From positions 186,001 through 250,000 of the forward strand of contig CAZKIP010000001.1 in assembly GCA_964552945.1 (NCBI GenBank): DNA of 64,000 nucleotides, written 5' to 3'. The notes under the pieces are model-generated. The model worked only from the letters and a program-made list of their open reading frames with translations. It was not told where the DNA came from and ran no database searches. Each line of letters begins with the position of its first letter. The first letter of the stretch is position 1. Source of the DNA: CAZEAB01 sp964552945 (GTDB lineage Archaea > Nanobdellota > Nanobdellia > Woesearchaeales > GW2011-AR9). Of this stretch, positions 1-7,886 are shown piece by piece. Both the position numbers and the translations under genes were made by a program.

Positions 1-742
1 TAGTATGGTGCACAGGAATGTGATCAATTCCACCACAATGAATATCAAACTGCTTTCCAAGATATTTTGATGACATAGCTGAACATTCTAAATGCCAACC
101 AGGATATCCTTCACCAAAAGGAGAATCCCATTTCATGCCCTGATCTTGAAATTTACTTTTTGTAAACCATAATACAAAATCGTGAGGATTTTTTTTATTT
201 TTATCAGTATCAACACGTGCTTTCCCCTTAGCAGAAAGGTTTAACCTTGCCAACTTCCCATAATCATTCAATTTAGTAGTATCAAAATATACATTACCAC
301 CAGAAGAATAGGTAAATCCTCTTTTTCCTAAAAGTTCAACCATTTTAATCTGTTCTTTAATATGGTCTGTTGCCTTACACCAGATGTCCGGAGAAATAAT
401 ATTTAATTTAACTAAATCTTCTTTGAAAGCTTGCGTGTAAAATTCAGCAATCTCCCAAACCTTCTTTTTTTCTCTTTTCGCTCCTTTAAGCATTTTGTCT
501 TCGCCCTCATCAGCATCCGAAGTGAGATGGCCTACATCTGTGATGTTCATAACATGCTTAATTTTGTATTTATTAAATAAAAGAACTCGTTTTAGAATAT
601 CTTCAAAAATGTAGCTACGTAAATTTCCTATGTGAGCAAAATTGTAAACTGTTGGGCCACAAGTGTAAAAACCAACAATTTTTCCCAGTAGCTTGAATCG
701 ATCCTTTTTCTTAGTTAAAGTATTATACAAAGTTAAAGACAT
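1..742 (-). CDS. cysS: Cysteinyl-tRNA synthetase, 3' end outside window
   Basis: This is a class I aminoacyl-tRNA synthetase that charges tRNA-Cys. I read about 247 codons from an ATG at 742 down to the window edge, so the C-terminal part, including the KMSKS loop, is missing. The N-terminus has the Zn-binding FYTCGPTVYN segment, then HIGNLRSY (the HIGH signature region) and NITDVGH. Further on it has WHLECSAM and GGIDHIPVHH, both diagnostic of CysRS. A TATA-like box at 763-771 lies 25 nt before the ATG, with no Shine-Dalgarno, so the mRNA is probably leaderless. That promoter sits in the narrow gap before the stop of the ThiI-like gene at 778. Identification is secure. Confidence 0.96.
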   Translation of the reverse strand, partial: MSLTLYNTLTKKKDRFKLLGKIVGFYTCGPTVYNFAHIGNLRSYIFEDILKRVLLFNKYKIKHVMNITDVGHLTSDADEGEDKMLKGAKREKKKVWEIAEFYTQAFKEDLVKLNIISPDIWCKATDHIKEQIKMVELLGKRGFTYSSGGNVYFDTTKLNDYGKLARLNLSAKGKARVDTDKNKKNPHDFVLWFTKSKFQDQGMKWDSPFGEGYPGWHLECSAMSSKYLGKQFDIHCGGIDHIPVHHT

Positions 743-762
743 AAATAAATCGTTTCAAACAG

Positions 763-771
763 AATATAAAA
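763..771 (-). promoter_or_regulatory. TATA-like box for cysS
   Basis: The minus strand reads TTTTATATT, centred 25 nt before the cysS ATG at 742. This is the archaeal TATA spacing for a leaderless transcript. Confidence 0.5.
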
Positions 772-777
772 AGATTT

Positions 778-1329
778 CTACTCATATTCATTTTGAGACA
801 AGTCCAAATACTCTGCTTCTTGAACTTTTCTAGATAGTTGGGGCCTTAATTGAAGCAATTTGTTCTTAAAATCAAGCGCTTGTGGTTTTAAAATGTTTAA
901 AGAAGCTTGGTATTCCATCCCAGAAAGTTCGTTCTCTTTAGCAATTCTAATTATTTCATCTTCCGTAAGACTAAATACGGGACGGAGAATTTTTTTATTG
1001 ACATTTTCATTAAAAATTTTTGTAATTTCTAAAGAATCGCTTGAAATAAGTGGAACATTCTCTCCAGTAATTATAACTTTACTAAGTTCTTTGTCAGCAA
1101 TCATTTCGGCCACTTTAAACATTGCCAATTGATTAATGACGGGATCTTCAAAAGGAACAAAAGGAACTAGATAAAGATATTTTATCCCTAAGTTTTCAGC
1201 TAAGTCGATTGCCCCTTCTCTATCATTTTCATAGAAATGTACCGCAACAAGACTAAATCTATTTTTAACTAAAATAGCGGCTACAGCCGTCTTTAAATCT
1301 AACTTAAGTAAAAAAACACCTCTTTCCAT
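778..1329 (-). CDS. ThiI-like PP-loop fold protein lacking catalytic motifs
   Basis: The 183-residue protein follows the PP-loop/sulfurtransferase region of ThiI (tRNA 4-thiouridine synthase). It has an AVHF strand after helix 1, then a GENVP..SSDSL segment matching ThiI's GE.LGQVSSQTL, then ILRPVFSLTEDEI matching LRPLI..DKEEI. The ATP-binding SGGxDS motif is replaced by a KLDLKT stretch. The ThiI catalytic Cys in the EYC motif is Gln here (EYQ). THUMP and rhodanese domains are absent. It may be a pseudo-enzyme or a subunit of a split system; function is unknown. A TATA-like box at 1351-1359 is 26 nt before the ATG. The reading frame is intact, so I call it a gene rather than a pseudogene. 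Confidence 0.7.
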   Translation of the reverse strand: MERGVFLLKLDLKTAVAAILVKNRFSLVAVHFYENDREGAIDLAENLGIKYLYLVPFVPFEDPVINQLAMFKVAEMIADKELSKVIITGENVPLISSDSLEITKIFNENVNKKILRPVFSLTEDEIIRIAKENELSGMEYQASLNILKPQALDFKNKLLQLRPQLSRKVQEAEYLDLSQNEYE

Positions 1330-1350
1330 TTAATACCGAATTATTTTGAA

Positions 1351-1359
1351 TTTTATAAA
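1351..1359 (-). promoter_or_regulatory. TATA-like box for the ThiI-like gene
   Basis: The minus strand reads TTTATAAAA, centred about 26 nt before the ATG at 1329. Confidence 0.5.
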
Positions 1360-1391
1360 TCTTAGGATATTTGAACACATAAATAAAAAAG

Positions 1392-1398
1392 TTTATAA
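1392..1398 (+). promoter_or_regulatory. TATA-like box for the transglutaminase-like gene
   Basis: TTTATAA is centred about 27 nt before the ATG at 1422. With the box at 1351-1359 it makes a compact divergent promoter region. Confidence 0.5.
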
Positions 1399-1421
1399 TC
1401 TTCTCCATAGTTAGATTTTAA

Positions 1422-3392
1422 ATGAAACTTAATCAGAGAATACCTCTTTTAATTTTAATATCCTTAATTCTTATTTTATCTTCTCAAGCACAGGAAGAAC
1501 TATATCAACAAGATGCACTTGAATTAGAATTGGAAGTAAGAGGTAATTTTGAACTAAGTAGTAAACATCCAGATGCAAAAGTGCAAGATGTTAGAGTAGA
1601 ACTTTTACTTTATCCTTACGAAGAATTTAGACAAAAGAGTACAAATCTTCAAACAGAAGGTAAGCAGGGAGATAATAAAGTCACTTATGAATGGAACGAT
1701 GGTAAATTTGGCACAAAACTATTTGGATACATTAATTCCGTGAGAACCATGAACACTAGAAAAAAAGTCAAATTAAAAGTCCCTTTCCCTCTAAAAAATG
1801 TCGCTGGTTTTGAAGACTATCTAAAACCAACCAAAACTATTGATTCAGATAATGCAAAAATTGTTGCACAAGCAAGCAAATTAGTGGAAGGAGAAGACGA
1901 TCTCTTCAAAGCAATGTTCAACCTTGCAAGTTGGGTTGAAGAGAATGTAGAATACGATTTAAACACTCTTACAGCAAGCTCTTCTCAGAAAGCAAGTTGG
2001 GTTTTAGATAATAAAAATGGTGTGTGTGATGAAATGACTGCGCTTTTTGTAGCCATGGCTAGATCAATAGGAGTACCAGCTAGATTTGTATCTGGGATTA
2101 GTTATAGTAACTCTGCACTTTTCTCATATCCTTGGCAACCGCATGGTTGGGCAGAAGTTTATTTCCCAGAAATTGGATGGGTGAGTTTTGATATTACTTT
2201 TAATCAATATGGATATGTTGATGTAACACATATTAAATTGAGAGAAGGTTTTGACCCAACTGAACCAGCATCAAAATATGAATGGACGGCTACAGCCGAT
2301 AAAGTTGATGTCAAACCAAATGAATTAGATTTCTCTGTAAAAATTAAGAAAGAAGGAACAATTGTTCCTGAAGAAATTTTGATAGAAGAAGAATTAATTT
2401 CAAAGAAAGTAGGATTCAATAGTTATAATTTAGTAAAAGGAATTATAAAAAATACTGCAGATTATTATGTAGCAACCGCCCTGAATCTTGCAGTTCCAAA
2501 AGAAATTGATGTTGTTGGAAGAAACAGAAGAAACATTCTTTTAATGCCTAAAGAAGTTAGAGAAACTTTTTGGATTGTAAAAGTTCCAAACAATCTAAAT
2601 GATAATTTCAAGTATACTTTTCCAGCTTTAATATATTCTGAAAAAAACATTTCAGTAAAAGAAGAATTTATTGTTCAAAATGGAGAGAAAACTTATAGTA
2701 AGAGAGAGATAGAAAAATTAACAATTAAAGATGAAGAAAAAAGTTATTCAAGAAAAATTCGTTTCACTTGTAATAATCCAGAAGTTATTGATTTAAATGA
2801 ACTTGGCACATTTAGCTGCGTTCTTAAAAATGTAGGAAACGCAAATTTGGAAAATATAAAGTTCTGTTTAGGAGACCTTTGTAATATTGTTAACCTCCCA
2901 ATTAACCAAGAACATAAACAGGAAGTTAAAATAAGAGGAATTGAAGTTGGTTGGAACAAAATAGTGGTTAGTGCTGTAAACAACCTTGTTGAAAAAAAGG
3001 ATGACATAAGTTATAAAGTTTTAGATTCTCCTTCCGTAATAACTTCAGTTACAGTTCCTAAAAAAGTTAATTATGGCGAAACATTAAAAATTGTTTTTAA
3101 TTTAGAGAAAAATTCATTTCAAATACCAAAAGGAGTAGTGGTAGTGGTAAAAGGCCCAGGATTTACTCAAAACTGGAATGTTTCATCGCTTGATCAAGAA
3201 AAAAAATTAGCAATAGAGTTAGAAGATTTTCCTTTCCAAAACAAGAATGTTTTTAAAATTACAACCTCCTGGAAAGATTCAGATCTTAAAGAGTATTCGG
3301 AATCAAAAGAAATTGTGATTTTAAGTGAAGGGAGATCATTTGCTGATAAAGTAGCCATGTTTCTCAATGGAATTCTAAATATGTTTAGTTAG
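1422..3392 (+). CDS. Secreted transglutaminase-like domain protein
   Basis: This 656-residue protein starts with a clear signal peptide (hydrophobic residues 7-21, small residues near 24). Residues about 145-275 form a transglutaminase/cysteine-protease-like domain. The expected triad is visible: Cys202 in NGVCDEM, His241 in QPHGWAEV and Asp257 in WVSFDITF. Archaeal members of this family are usually predicted peptidases or crosslinking enzymes of the cell surface. Residues 280-640 look like two or three beta-sandwich domains with NEW3/CARDB-type phrases such as LKNVGNANLENI. The C-terminus is a short amphipathic segment, not a clear membrane anchor. The substrate is unknown. It sits alone between divergent and convergent neighbours. 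Confidence 0.8.
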   Translation: MKLNQRIPLLILISLILILSSQAQEELYQQDALELELEVRGNFELSSKHPDAKVQDVRVELLLYPYEEFRQKSTNLQTEGKQGDNKVTYEWNDGKFGTKLFGYINSVRTMNTRKKVKLKVPFPLKNVAGFEDYLKPTKTIDSDNAKIVAQASKLVEGEDDLFKAMFNLASWVEENVEYDLNTLTASSSQKASWVLDNKNGVCDEMTALFVAMARSIGVPARFVSGISYSNSALFSYPWQPHGWAEVYFPEIGWVSFDITFNQYGYVDVTHIKLREGFDPTEPASKYEWTATADKVDVKPNELDFSVKIKKEGTIVPEEILIEEELISKKVGFNSYNLVKGIIKNTADYYVATALNLAVPKEIDVVGRNRRNILLMPKEVRETFWIVKVPNNLNDNFKYTFPALIYSEKNISVKEEFIVQNGEKTYSKREIEKLTIKDEEKSYSRKIRFTCNNPEVIDLNELGTFSCVLKNVGNANLENIKFCLGDLCNIVNLPINQEHKQEVKIRGIEVGWNKIVVSAVNNLVEKKDDISYKVLDSPSVITSVTVPKKVNYGETLKIVFNLEKNSFQIPKGVVVVVKGPGFTQNWNVSSLDQEKKLAIELEDFPFQNKNVFKITTSWKDSDLKEYSESKEIVILSEGRSFADKVAMFLNGILNMFS

Positions 3393-3483
3393 ATAATAAA
3401 AAAGATCCAACAATTATATCAAATTACTATAGAATTAATTGAAGATTAGAAAAAAATTAAATAAAAAAAAGAAATAAAAAAAA

Positions 3484-4062
3484 TTATCTCTTCCTCTTTC
3501 TTGTTGCTGCAGCCTTTTTACCAGCTTTTCTTCTTACAGCAGTTTTACGTTTTCTTGTTGCTGCTGCCTTTTTACCAGCTTTTCTTCTTACAGCTGCTTT
3601 ACGTTTCTTAGTTGCTGCACCTTTCTTAGCTGCTTTTCTTCTTACTGCAGTTTTACGCTTTTTAGTTGCTGCACCTTTCTTAGCTGCTTTAGATCTCTTA
3701 GTTGATTTCTTCTTAGCCGGAGCCTTCTTTTTCTTAACAGCTTTCTTCTTAGTCGCTTTCTTTTTTGTTGCTTTCTTCTTCACTGCCTTCTTTTTCTTAA
3801 CAGCCTTCTTCTTTACAGCTTTTTTCTTAGTTGCTTTCTTTTTAGTTGCTTTCTTCTTCTTCACTGCTTTCCTTTTAACAGCCTTTTTCTTTACAGCCTT
3901 CTTTTTAGTTGCTTTTCTTTTGGTTGCTTTCTTCTTAGTTACTTTCTTCTTCACTGCCTTTCTTTTAACAGTTTTTTTCTTAACTGCTTTTTTTCTGGCA
4001 GGTTTCTTTTTAGAAGCTGCTTTTCTTTTCACAGTCCTTTTTTTTGTTGCCTTTTTAGCCAT
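3484..4062 (-). CDS. Lysine/alanine-repeat basic protein, histone H1-tail-like
   Basis: The product is almost entirely Lys, Ala, Arg, Thr and Val. It is built of degenerate repeats such as KKAVKK, KKATKK and, at the C-terminus, (A)AATRKRKTAVRRKAGKK units. It has no aromatic residues and no globular domain. It resembles the tails of eukaryotic H1 and bacterial HctB/AlgP-like proteins, so nucleoid binding or compaction is the likely role (inference from composition). GAGGTG stands 5 nt before the ATG at 4062; GTG (4068) and ATG (4065) codons just upstream are alternatives. The repeats are visible in the DNA, so copy number may vary between strains and assembly errors are possible. Confidence 0.8.
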   Translation of the reverse strand: MAKKATKKRTVKRKAASKKKPARKKAVKKKTVKRKAVKKKVTKKKATKRKATKKKAVKKKAVKRKAVKKKKATKKKATKKKAVKKKAVKKKKAVKKKATKKKATKKKAVKKKKAPAKKKSTKRSKAAKKGAATKKRKTAVRRKAAKKGAATKKRKAAVRRKAGKKAAATRKRKTAVRRKAGKKAAATRKRKR

Positions 4063-4074
4063 CATCACACCTCT

Positions 4075-4460
4075 TTAGGTTTTAATACGAGGAAGAAAGA
4101 AGTTTCTCTTTTTAAAGATTTCCTTTTGACAAATAAAAAAAGGGGTCAAAAAAAAAATTGTAAAAAAAATAAAAAATAAAAATAATAAAAACTATTTTTT
4201 CTACGACGAGAAAAAAATTAAAAAGTAAAAAAACTTTTAATTTTAAAAAAATAATAAGTTTGTTAAAAAAAATAAAAAAACAATTCAAAAAATATTTTTG
4301 GAAATCTAAAAAGTTGCTTTTTGTTGGAAAAAAATAAGAAAAGTTAGATAAAGTGTTAAAAAATGAAATTAATTTTATAGAGAAAGAGACAGGTTAAATT
4401 TGCAAAAATGTCTTTTTTTCAAATAAAAATAAATAGTTTTAAAAATAATAAGCCATATTT
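4075..4460. other. Long AT-rich intergenic region
   Basis: About 390 bases separate the divergent basic-repeat gene and PAN gene. The stretch is dominated by A-runs and T-runs and has no ORF of note, tRNA, iteron or clear inverted repeat. A TATA-like TTTTAAAAA at 4437-4445 is about 28 nt before the PAN ATG. The minus-strand TTTAAAAAG near 4109-4119 could serve the basic-protein gene. I see nothing else. Confidence 0.5.
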
Positions 4461-4468
4461 TGATAAAA

Positions 4469-5683
4469 ATGACAAAAGAAAGCCTAAGCAAGAAGATTAT
4501 CTACTCTGAGTCCATACCAGTTAAAGACCTCGAATCGGATAATCAAGCACTTGCAGAAACTGTTGAAAAGCTCGAAGGAGATAACAAATTATTAAATGAT
4601 TCCTTTCAAAAACTAGAGGAAGAAGCAGTAATGCTTAGAGAATTGTTTAACAATGTAAGTAATGAACTTAATAACTTGAAAAAACCATCTCTTTTAGTTG
4701 CAGATGTAGTAAGTGTTATAGACGACAAAGCAATAGTTAAGCTACCTAATGGGAATAAATTTTATAGTTACGTATCTCAAGACATAAAAGATCTTCTTGC
4801 AGGTGATAGTGTTTTAGTAGATCAAAAATCCTTGAACATTGTAGAAAGAATTTCTCTTGCTACAAACTTGGATGTTGAGAAATATGTTATAATCGAAAAA
4901 CCAAAAGAAAGTTGGAAAGATATTGGTGGATTAAAACAAGAAATTGAAGAGATAAAGGAAGTAATTGAACTCCCTCTGAAAAAACCAAAATTGTTTGAAG
5001 AAGTAGGAATCCATCCTCCAAAGGGGATTCTTCTTCATGGACCTCCTGGAACCGGAAAAACTTTGTTGGCAAAAGCTGTTGCAAATAGTACAAATGCAAC
5101 ATTTATTGAAGTTGTTGGTTCTGAATTAGTTCAAAAATTCATTGGAGAAGGAGCTAAATTGGTAAAAGAGATATTTAATTTGGCTAGAGATAAATCTCCA
5201 GCAATAGTTTTTATAGACGAAATTGATGCGTTAGCAGCAACCAGAATAGATACTGGAACTTCAGGAGAAAGAGAAGTTAACAGAACTTTCATGCAATTAT
5301 TAGCAGAATTGGATGGGTTTAAACCATTGGATAACGTAAAAGTTGTTGGTGCAACAAATAGATTAGATATTTTAGATAAAGCAATGATTCGTCCCGGTAG
5401 ATTAGATAGATTAATTGAAGTTGGCCTTCCTGAAATTGAAGGAATTATTGAAATTCTTAAAGTGCATACAAAAAACATGAATCTTAACAAAGTTAGTTTG
5501 AAGAAAATTGCTGAAAACATGCTTTTCTTCAGTGGAGCAGAAGTTAAAGCAGTTTGCACGGAAGCAGGTTATTTTGCTATTAGAGACAATAGAAGCCAAG
5601 TTTATCAAGACGATTTTCTTCTAGCGATAGAAAAAGTAAAAATTGAAGAAGAAGATCAAGATCCAGCAAAACTATTTGGTTAA
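4469..5683 (+). CDS. pan: Proteasome-activating nucleotidase (PAN)
   Basis: PAN is the hexameric AAA+ unfoldase that feeds proteins into the archaeal 20S proteasome. The N-terminal coiled coil spans about residues 20-72, followed by an OB-like domain (about 75-135). The AAA core has Walker A GPPGTGKT (191-198), an FIG pore loop, Walker B VFIDEIDA (247-254) and the second region of homology with paired arginines in MIRPGRLDR. It is one AAA module of 404 residues, as expected for PAN rather than Cdc48. The ATG at 4469 is preferred over a TTG nine bases earlier because a TATA-like box lies about 28 nt upstream. The C-terminus ends Leu-Phe-Gly, a variant of the Hb-Tyr-X gate-opening motif. No proteasome subunit genes are in the window. 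Confidence 0.93.
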   Translation: MTKESLSKKIIYSESIPVKDLESDNQALAETVEKLEGDNKLLNDSFQKLEEEAVMLRELFNNVSNELNNLKKPSLLVADVVSVIDDKAIVKLPNGNKFYSYVSQDIKDLLAGDSVLVDQKSLNIVERISLATNLDVEKYVIIEKPKESWKDIGGLKQEIEEIKEVIELPLKKPKLFEEVGIHPPKGILLHGPPGTGKTLLAKAVANSTNATFIEVVGSELVQKFIGEGAKLVKEIFNLARDKSPAIVFIDEIDALAATRIDTGTSGEREVNRTFMQLLAELDGFKPLDNVKVVGATNRLDILDKAMIRPGRLDRLIEVGLPEIEGIIEILKVHTKNMNLNKVSLKKIAENMLFFSGAEVKAVCTEAGYFAIRDNRSQVYQDDFLLAIEKVKIEEEDQDPAKLFG

Positions 5684-5769
5684 TGTGTCGTAAATAGAAG
5701 ATGTATATAATTAATTTTTATTCAATTTTTTATTAAAGCTTTAGTTATCCCCTATTTTTTCCAAGTAAT

Positions 5770-5850
5770 TTTATGGGCGTTCATCAGTTACTACCGTCTG
5801 GCATAGAGAGCCAAGGGTGTTCACATAATCATTACGCTATCCACTTTCTT
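5770..5850. other. GC-richer intergenic block, possible small RNA
   Basis: Between PAN and the Trm5-family gene, an otherwise AT-rich gap contains about 80 bases of clearly higher GC. It holds a direct repeat GGGYGTTCA at 5775-5783 and 5815-5823. On the minus strand a 5-bp stem with a 7-nt loop can form (TTGGC/GCCAG). A weak C/D-box reading is also possible on that strand: an ATGATTA C-like box, a CTGA D box and flanking GCGT/ACGC. No tRNA, 5S, SRP or RNase P pattern fits. In AT-rich archaea, intergenic GC islands are often structured RNA, but this one is not identified. Confidence 0.3.
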
Positions 5851-5901
5851 ATTAGAAACAGGTTTTATTATAAAATTTTCTTAAATTTCTCCATCAGATT
5901 C

Positions 5902-6921
5902 CTATTTTAACACTTTTATATCAAAACAAACCCTAAATACTCCAGGAGAGAATTGTCCACATTTTACTTTCCTAATAATTCTAACTGCATGTCCTTGCTC
6001 CTTACAAAGGTTACTTACTTTTCTAGCATAAGTGTTGATTTCAGTTTCATTTAAGAAAGAGTACAAATGAATGATTGTGCCAACAATACTTCTTTTCAAA
6101 GCTAAATCAATGAATTCTTCACCCGTTTTTGGGAGAGGCATAGCAATTCTATCAAATTTTTTTCTTAGTTTGGGGATTATTTTTCTTACATCTCCCCTAA
6201 GAAGATTAATATTATTAAGATTATTAAGCTCAATGCTTTGTAGAGCATATTGGTGTGCTGCTAGATTTAATTCAACTGCATAAATCTTGTTAGCGGGTGA
6301 ATTTTTTGAAATAACTAAAGGGTATGGTGCGGCTCCGGAGAACATCACTAGAACATTTTCTCCTTTCTTTACTTGTTTTGCTACCCTTAATCTTTCATTA
6401 CCAGATCTGGCAGAAAAATAAGTTTTTTCCAAATGAAGTTTTAATTTAATTCCATTTTCGTAATGAACCGTCTCTTTAGATTTTTTACCTGCCAAAATTT
6501 TAACTTTTCTGGTCCTAAAAACTCCAGAATGCATTTTAGATTTCTTAACTATCGTAGAAAGGTTTTTGTTAAGTTTTAGATAAGCTTCTGCAATTAACTT
6601 TTCTTTTTTTTGAAGTTTATCAGGAATCTCTAAAATCATTATCTTTCCTACAATCTCTTGTGATTTGGGAAGAATTTCTAATTGTTTAGCGGTCAGTTTA
6701 TTTTTTAATAAAGTAAGAATTGTTTCTGATTTGAATTTTTCTGGGAAAGAAAATTTCGTATTAACTACTTTTGCTCCAGGTATTTTAATTTTTTTTGTAA
6801 TAGGAAAATAAATACGATTTAACTCCTTAACTGGACCAAATTTGAAGTTTAAAATGTTTTTTTTAATAATAAATTGTTTTACCTTCTGTGCATTTTTCAA
6901 TTCAGTATAAGCGGAGAGCAT
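5902..6921 (-). CDS. Trm5-family class I tRNA methyltransferase
   Basis: This is a SAM-dependent methyltransferase of the archaeal Trm5 (tRNA m1G37) family, which protects reading frame at position 37 of tRNA. It has the family order: an N-terminal D1-like region, a THUMP-like middle domain, then YFSARSGNERLR and the SAM-binding VMFSGAAPYPLV loop. The AVELN acidic motif, GDVRKI and the archaeal MPLPKTGEEFI motif (in place of NPP) follow. A GTG at 6942 is in frame, but the ATG at 6921 is better. It aligns with family N-termini, and the TATA-like box at 6942-6950 would overlap the longer version. It may be the Trm5a or Trm5b subtype; I cannot decide. Confidence 0.85.
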   Translation of the reverse strand: MLSAYTELKNAQKVKQFIIKKNILNFKFGPVKELNRIYFPITKKIKIPGAKVVNTKFSFPEKFKSETILTLLKNKLTAKQLEILPKSQEIVGKIMILEIPDKLQKKEKLIAEAYLKLNKNLSTIVKKSKMHSGVFRTRKVKILAGKKSKETVHYENGIKLKLHLEKTYFSARSGNERLRVAKQVKKGENVLVMFSGAAPYPLVISKNSPANKIYAVELNLAAHQYALQSIELNNLNNINLLRGDVRKIIPKLRKKFDRIAMPLPKTGEEFIDLALKRSIVGTIIHLYSFLNETEINTYARKVSNLCKEQGHAVRIIRKVKCGQFSPGVFRVCFDIKVLK

Positions 6922-6941
6922 AGTAGAGAATAAGTAAAGCA

Positions 6942-6950
6942 CTATAAAAA
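6942..6950 (-). promoter_or_regulatory. TATA-like box deciding the Trm5 start
   Basis: The minus strand reads TTTTTATAG, about 25 nt before the ATG at 6921. It overlaps the alternative GTG start at 6942, which argues against that start. Confidence 0.5.
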
Positions 6951-6998
6951 GTTATCTGGAGCCTTACCCAACAGAGATAGGCCCTTCACAATCAAAAA

Positions 6999-7007
6999 TT
7001 TAATAAA
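6999..7007 (+). promoter_or_regulatory. TATA-like box for the P-loop ATPase gene
   Basis: TTTAATAAA is centred 27 nt before the ATG at 7030. Confidence 0.45.
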
Positions 7008-7029
7008 CATTCTTTATCTGCAAATAGTA

Positions 7030-7845
7030 ATGAAGAAGAAAACTAAAAAGAAATTGCTGAAAGGAGGTAAATTCATCTTAAAATTGTTGGTAGTTTATCC
7101 TGCGAAAGCACTATTCTTTATAGGAAAAAAAGCAGTTTCTGGCACTAAAACTGCAGGTAAAAAAATAGATGAAAAACGAATTGAAAATTATCGGCCAAAA
7201 GTGGAACCAAAATTTGACCCGCTTCTTGAAGTGAAAAATAAAAAAGGCGATTTAAACAAATTTGATAACAAAATATTCTCAAATAAAAGCACCATTGGGC
7301 TTATACTTGGAGCTAGAGGGACCGGAAAAAGTGCTATAGGAATGAGACTTCTTGAAAATTATAGATCTAAAACAAATAAAGAGATTTATGCAATGGGTTT
7401 CAAAAAAGAACCTTTACCAAAATGGATAAATGTCGTAAAAAGTATAGACGAAATTCAAAATAATTCAGTTATTTTAATTGATGAAGGAGGCATTGAATTT
7501 AGTAGTAGAAAAGCGATGAGTGGAGCAAACAAATTACTTTCAGAATTATTACTTGTTGCCAGACATAAAGATCTTTCTGTAATGTTCATAACTCAAAATT
7601 CAGCAAATTTGGAAATAAATGCAATCAGACAAGCTGATTATTTAATTTTAAAACCAAGTTCATTGCTACAAAAAGATTTTGAAAGGCAGAAGATAAAGAA
7701 AATTTATCAATCTGTAGAAGAAGAATTTGAAGAATTAAGGGATACAGAGGGAATTACTTATCTTTACACGGATATTTATCAAGGTTTTGTTACCAATTCT
7801 TTACCTAGTTTCTGGGGAGAAAAAGTTAGTAAAGGGTTTGCATAA
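7030..7845 (+). CDS. Membrane-linked P-loop ATPase (Zot/HerA-like)
   Basis: The 271-residue protein has a lysine-rich N-terminus, then a hydrophobic stretch (about 15-31) that could touch or span the membrane. A P-loop NTPase domain starts near residue 85. Walker A is GARGTGKS (94-101), Walker B is SVILIDEGG (146-154), and a FITQN sensor strand (186-190) carries the polar residue typical of ASCE ATPases. This layout recalls Zot-like, FtsK/HerA-like and viral DNA-packaging ATPases, and a host or virus origin cannot be told apart here. No capsid, integrase or other viral gene is adjacent. The substrate is unknown. A TATA-like box is 27 nt upstream. Confidence 0.65.
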   Translation: MKKKTKKKLLKGGKFILKLLVVYPAKALFFIGKKAVSGTKTAGKKIDEKRIENYRPKVEPKFDPLLEVKNKKGDLNKFDNKIFSNKSTIGLILGARGTGKSAIGMRLLENYRSKTNKEIYAMGFKKEPLPKWINVVKSIDEIQNNSVILIDEGGIEFSSRKAMSGANKLLSELLLVARHKDLSVMFITQNSANLEINAIRQADYLILKPSSLLQKDFERQKIKKIYQSVEEEFEELRDTEGITYLYTDIYQGFVTNSLPSFWGEKVSKGFA

Positions 7846-7886
7846 TCTAAATAATAATAATAATAATTTAAAACAAAAGAATATTT

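Noticed and set aside
778..1329. Pseudogene call for the ThiI-like gene
   Set aside because: The frame is uninterrupted, has a good promoter, and structural motifs other than the catalytic ones are kept.
4075..4460. AT-rich region as a replication origin
   Set aside because: I see no origin-recognition-box-like inverted repeats, and no orc1/cdc6 gene is near. High A/T alone is not enough.
5770..5850. tRNA or 5S rRNA in the GC-rich gap
   Set aside because: No acceptor stem, no GGTTCRA T-loop pattern and no 5S consensus could be found on either strand.
7030..7845. An integrated provirus around the Zot-like ATPase
   Set aside because: Flanks are housekeeping genes, with no integrase, capsid gene, tRNA or direct-repeat attachment sites.
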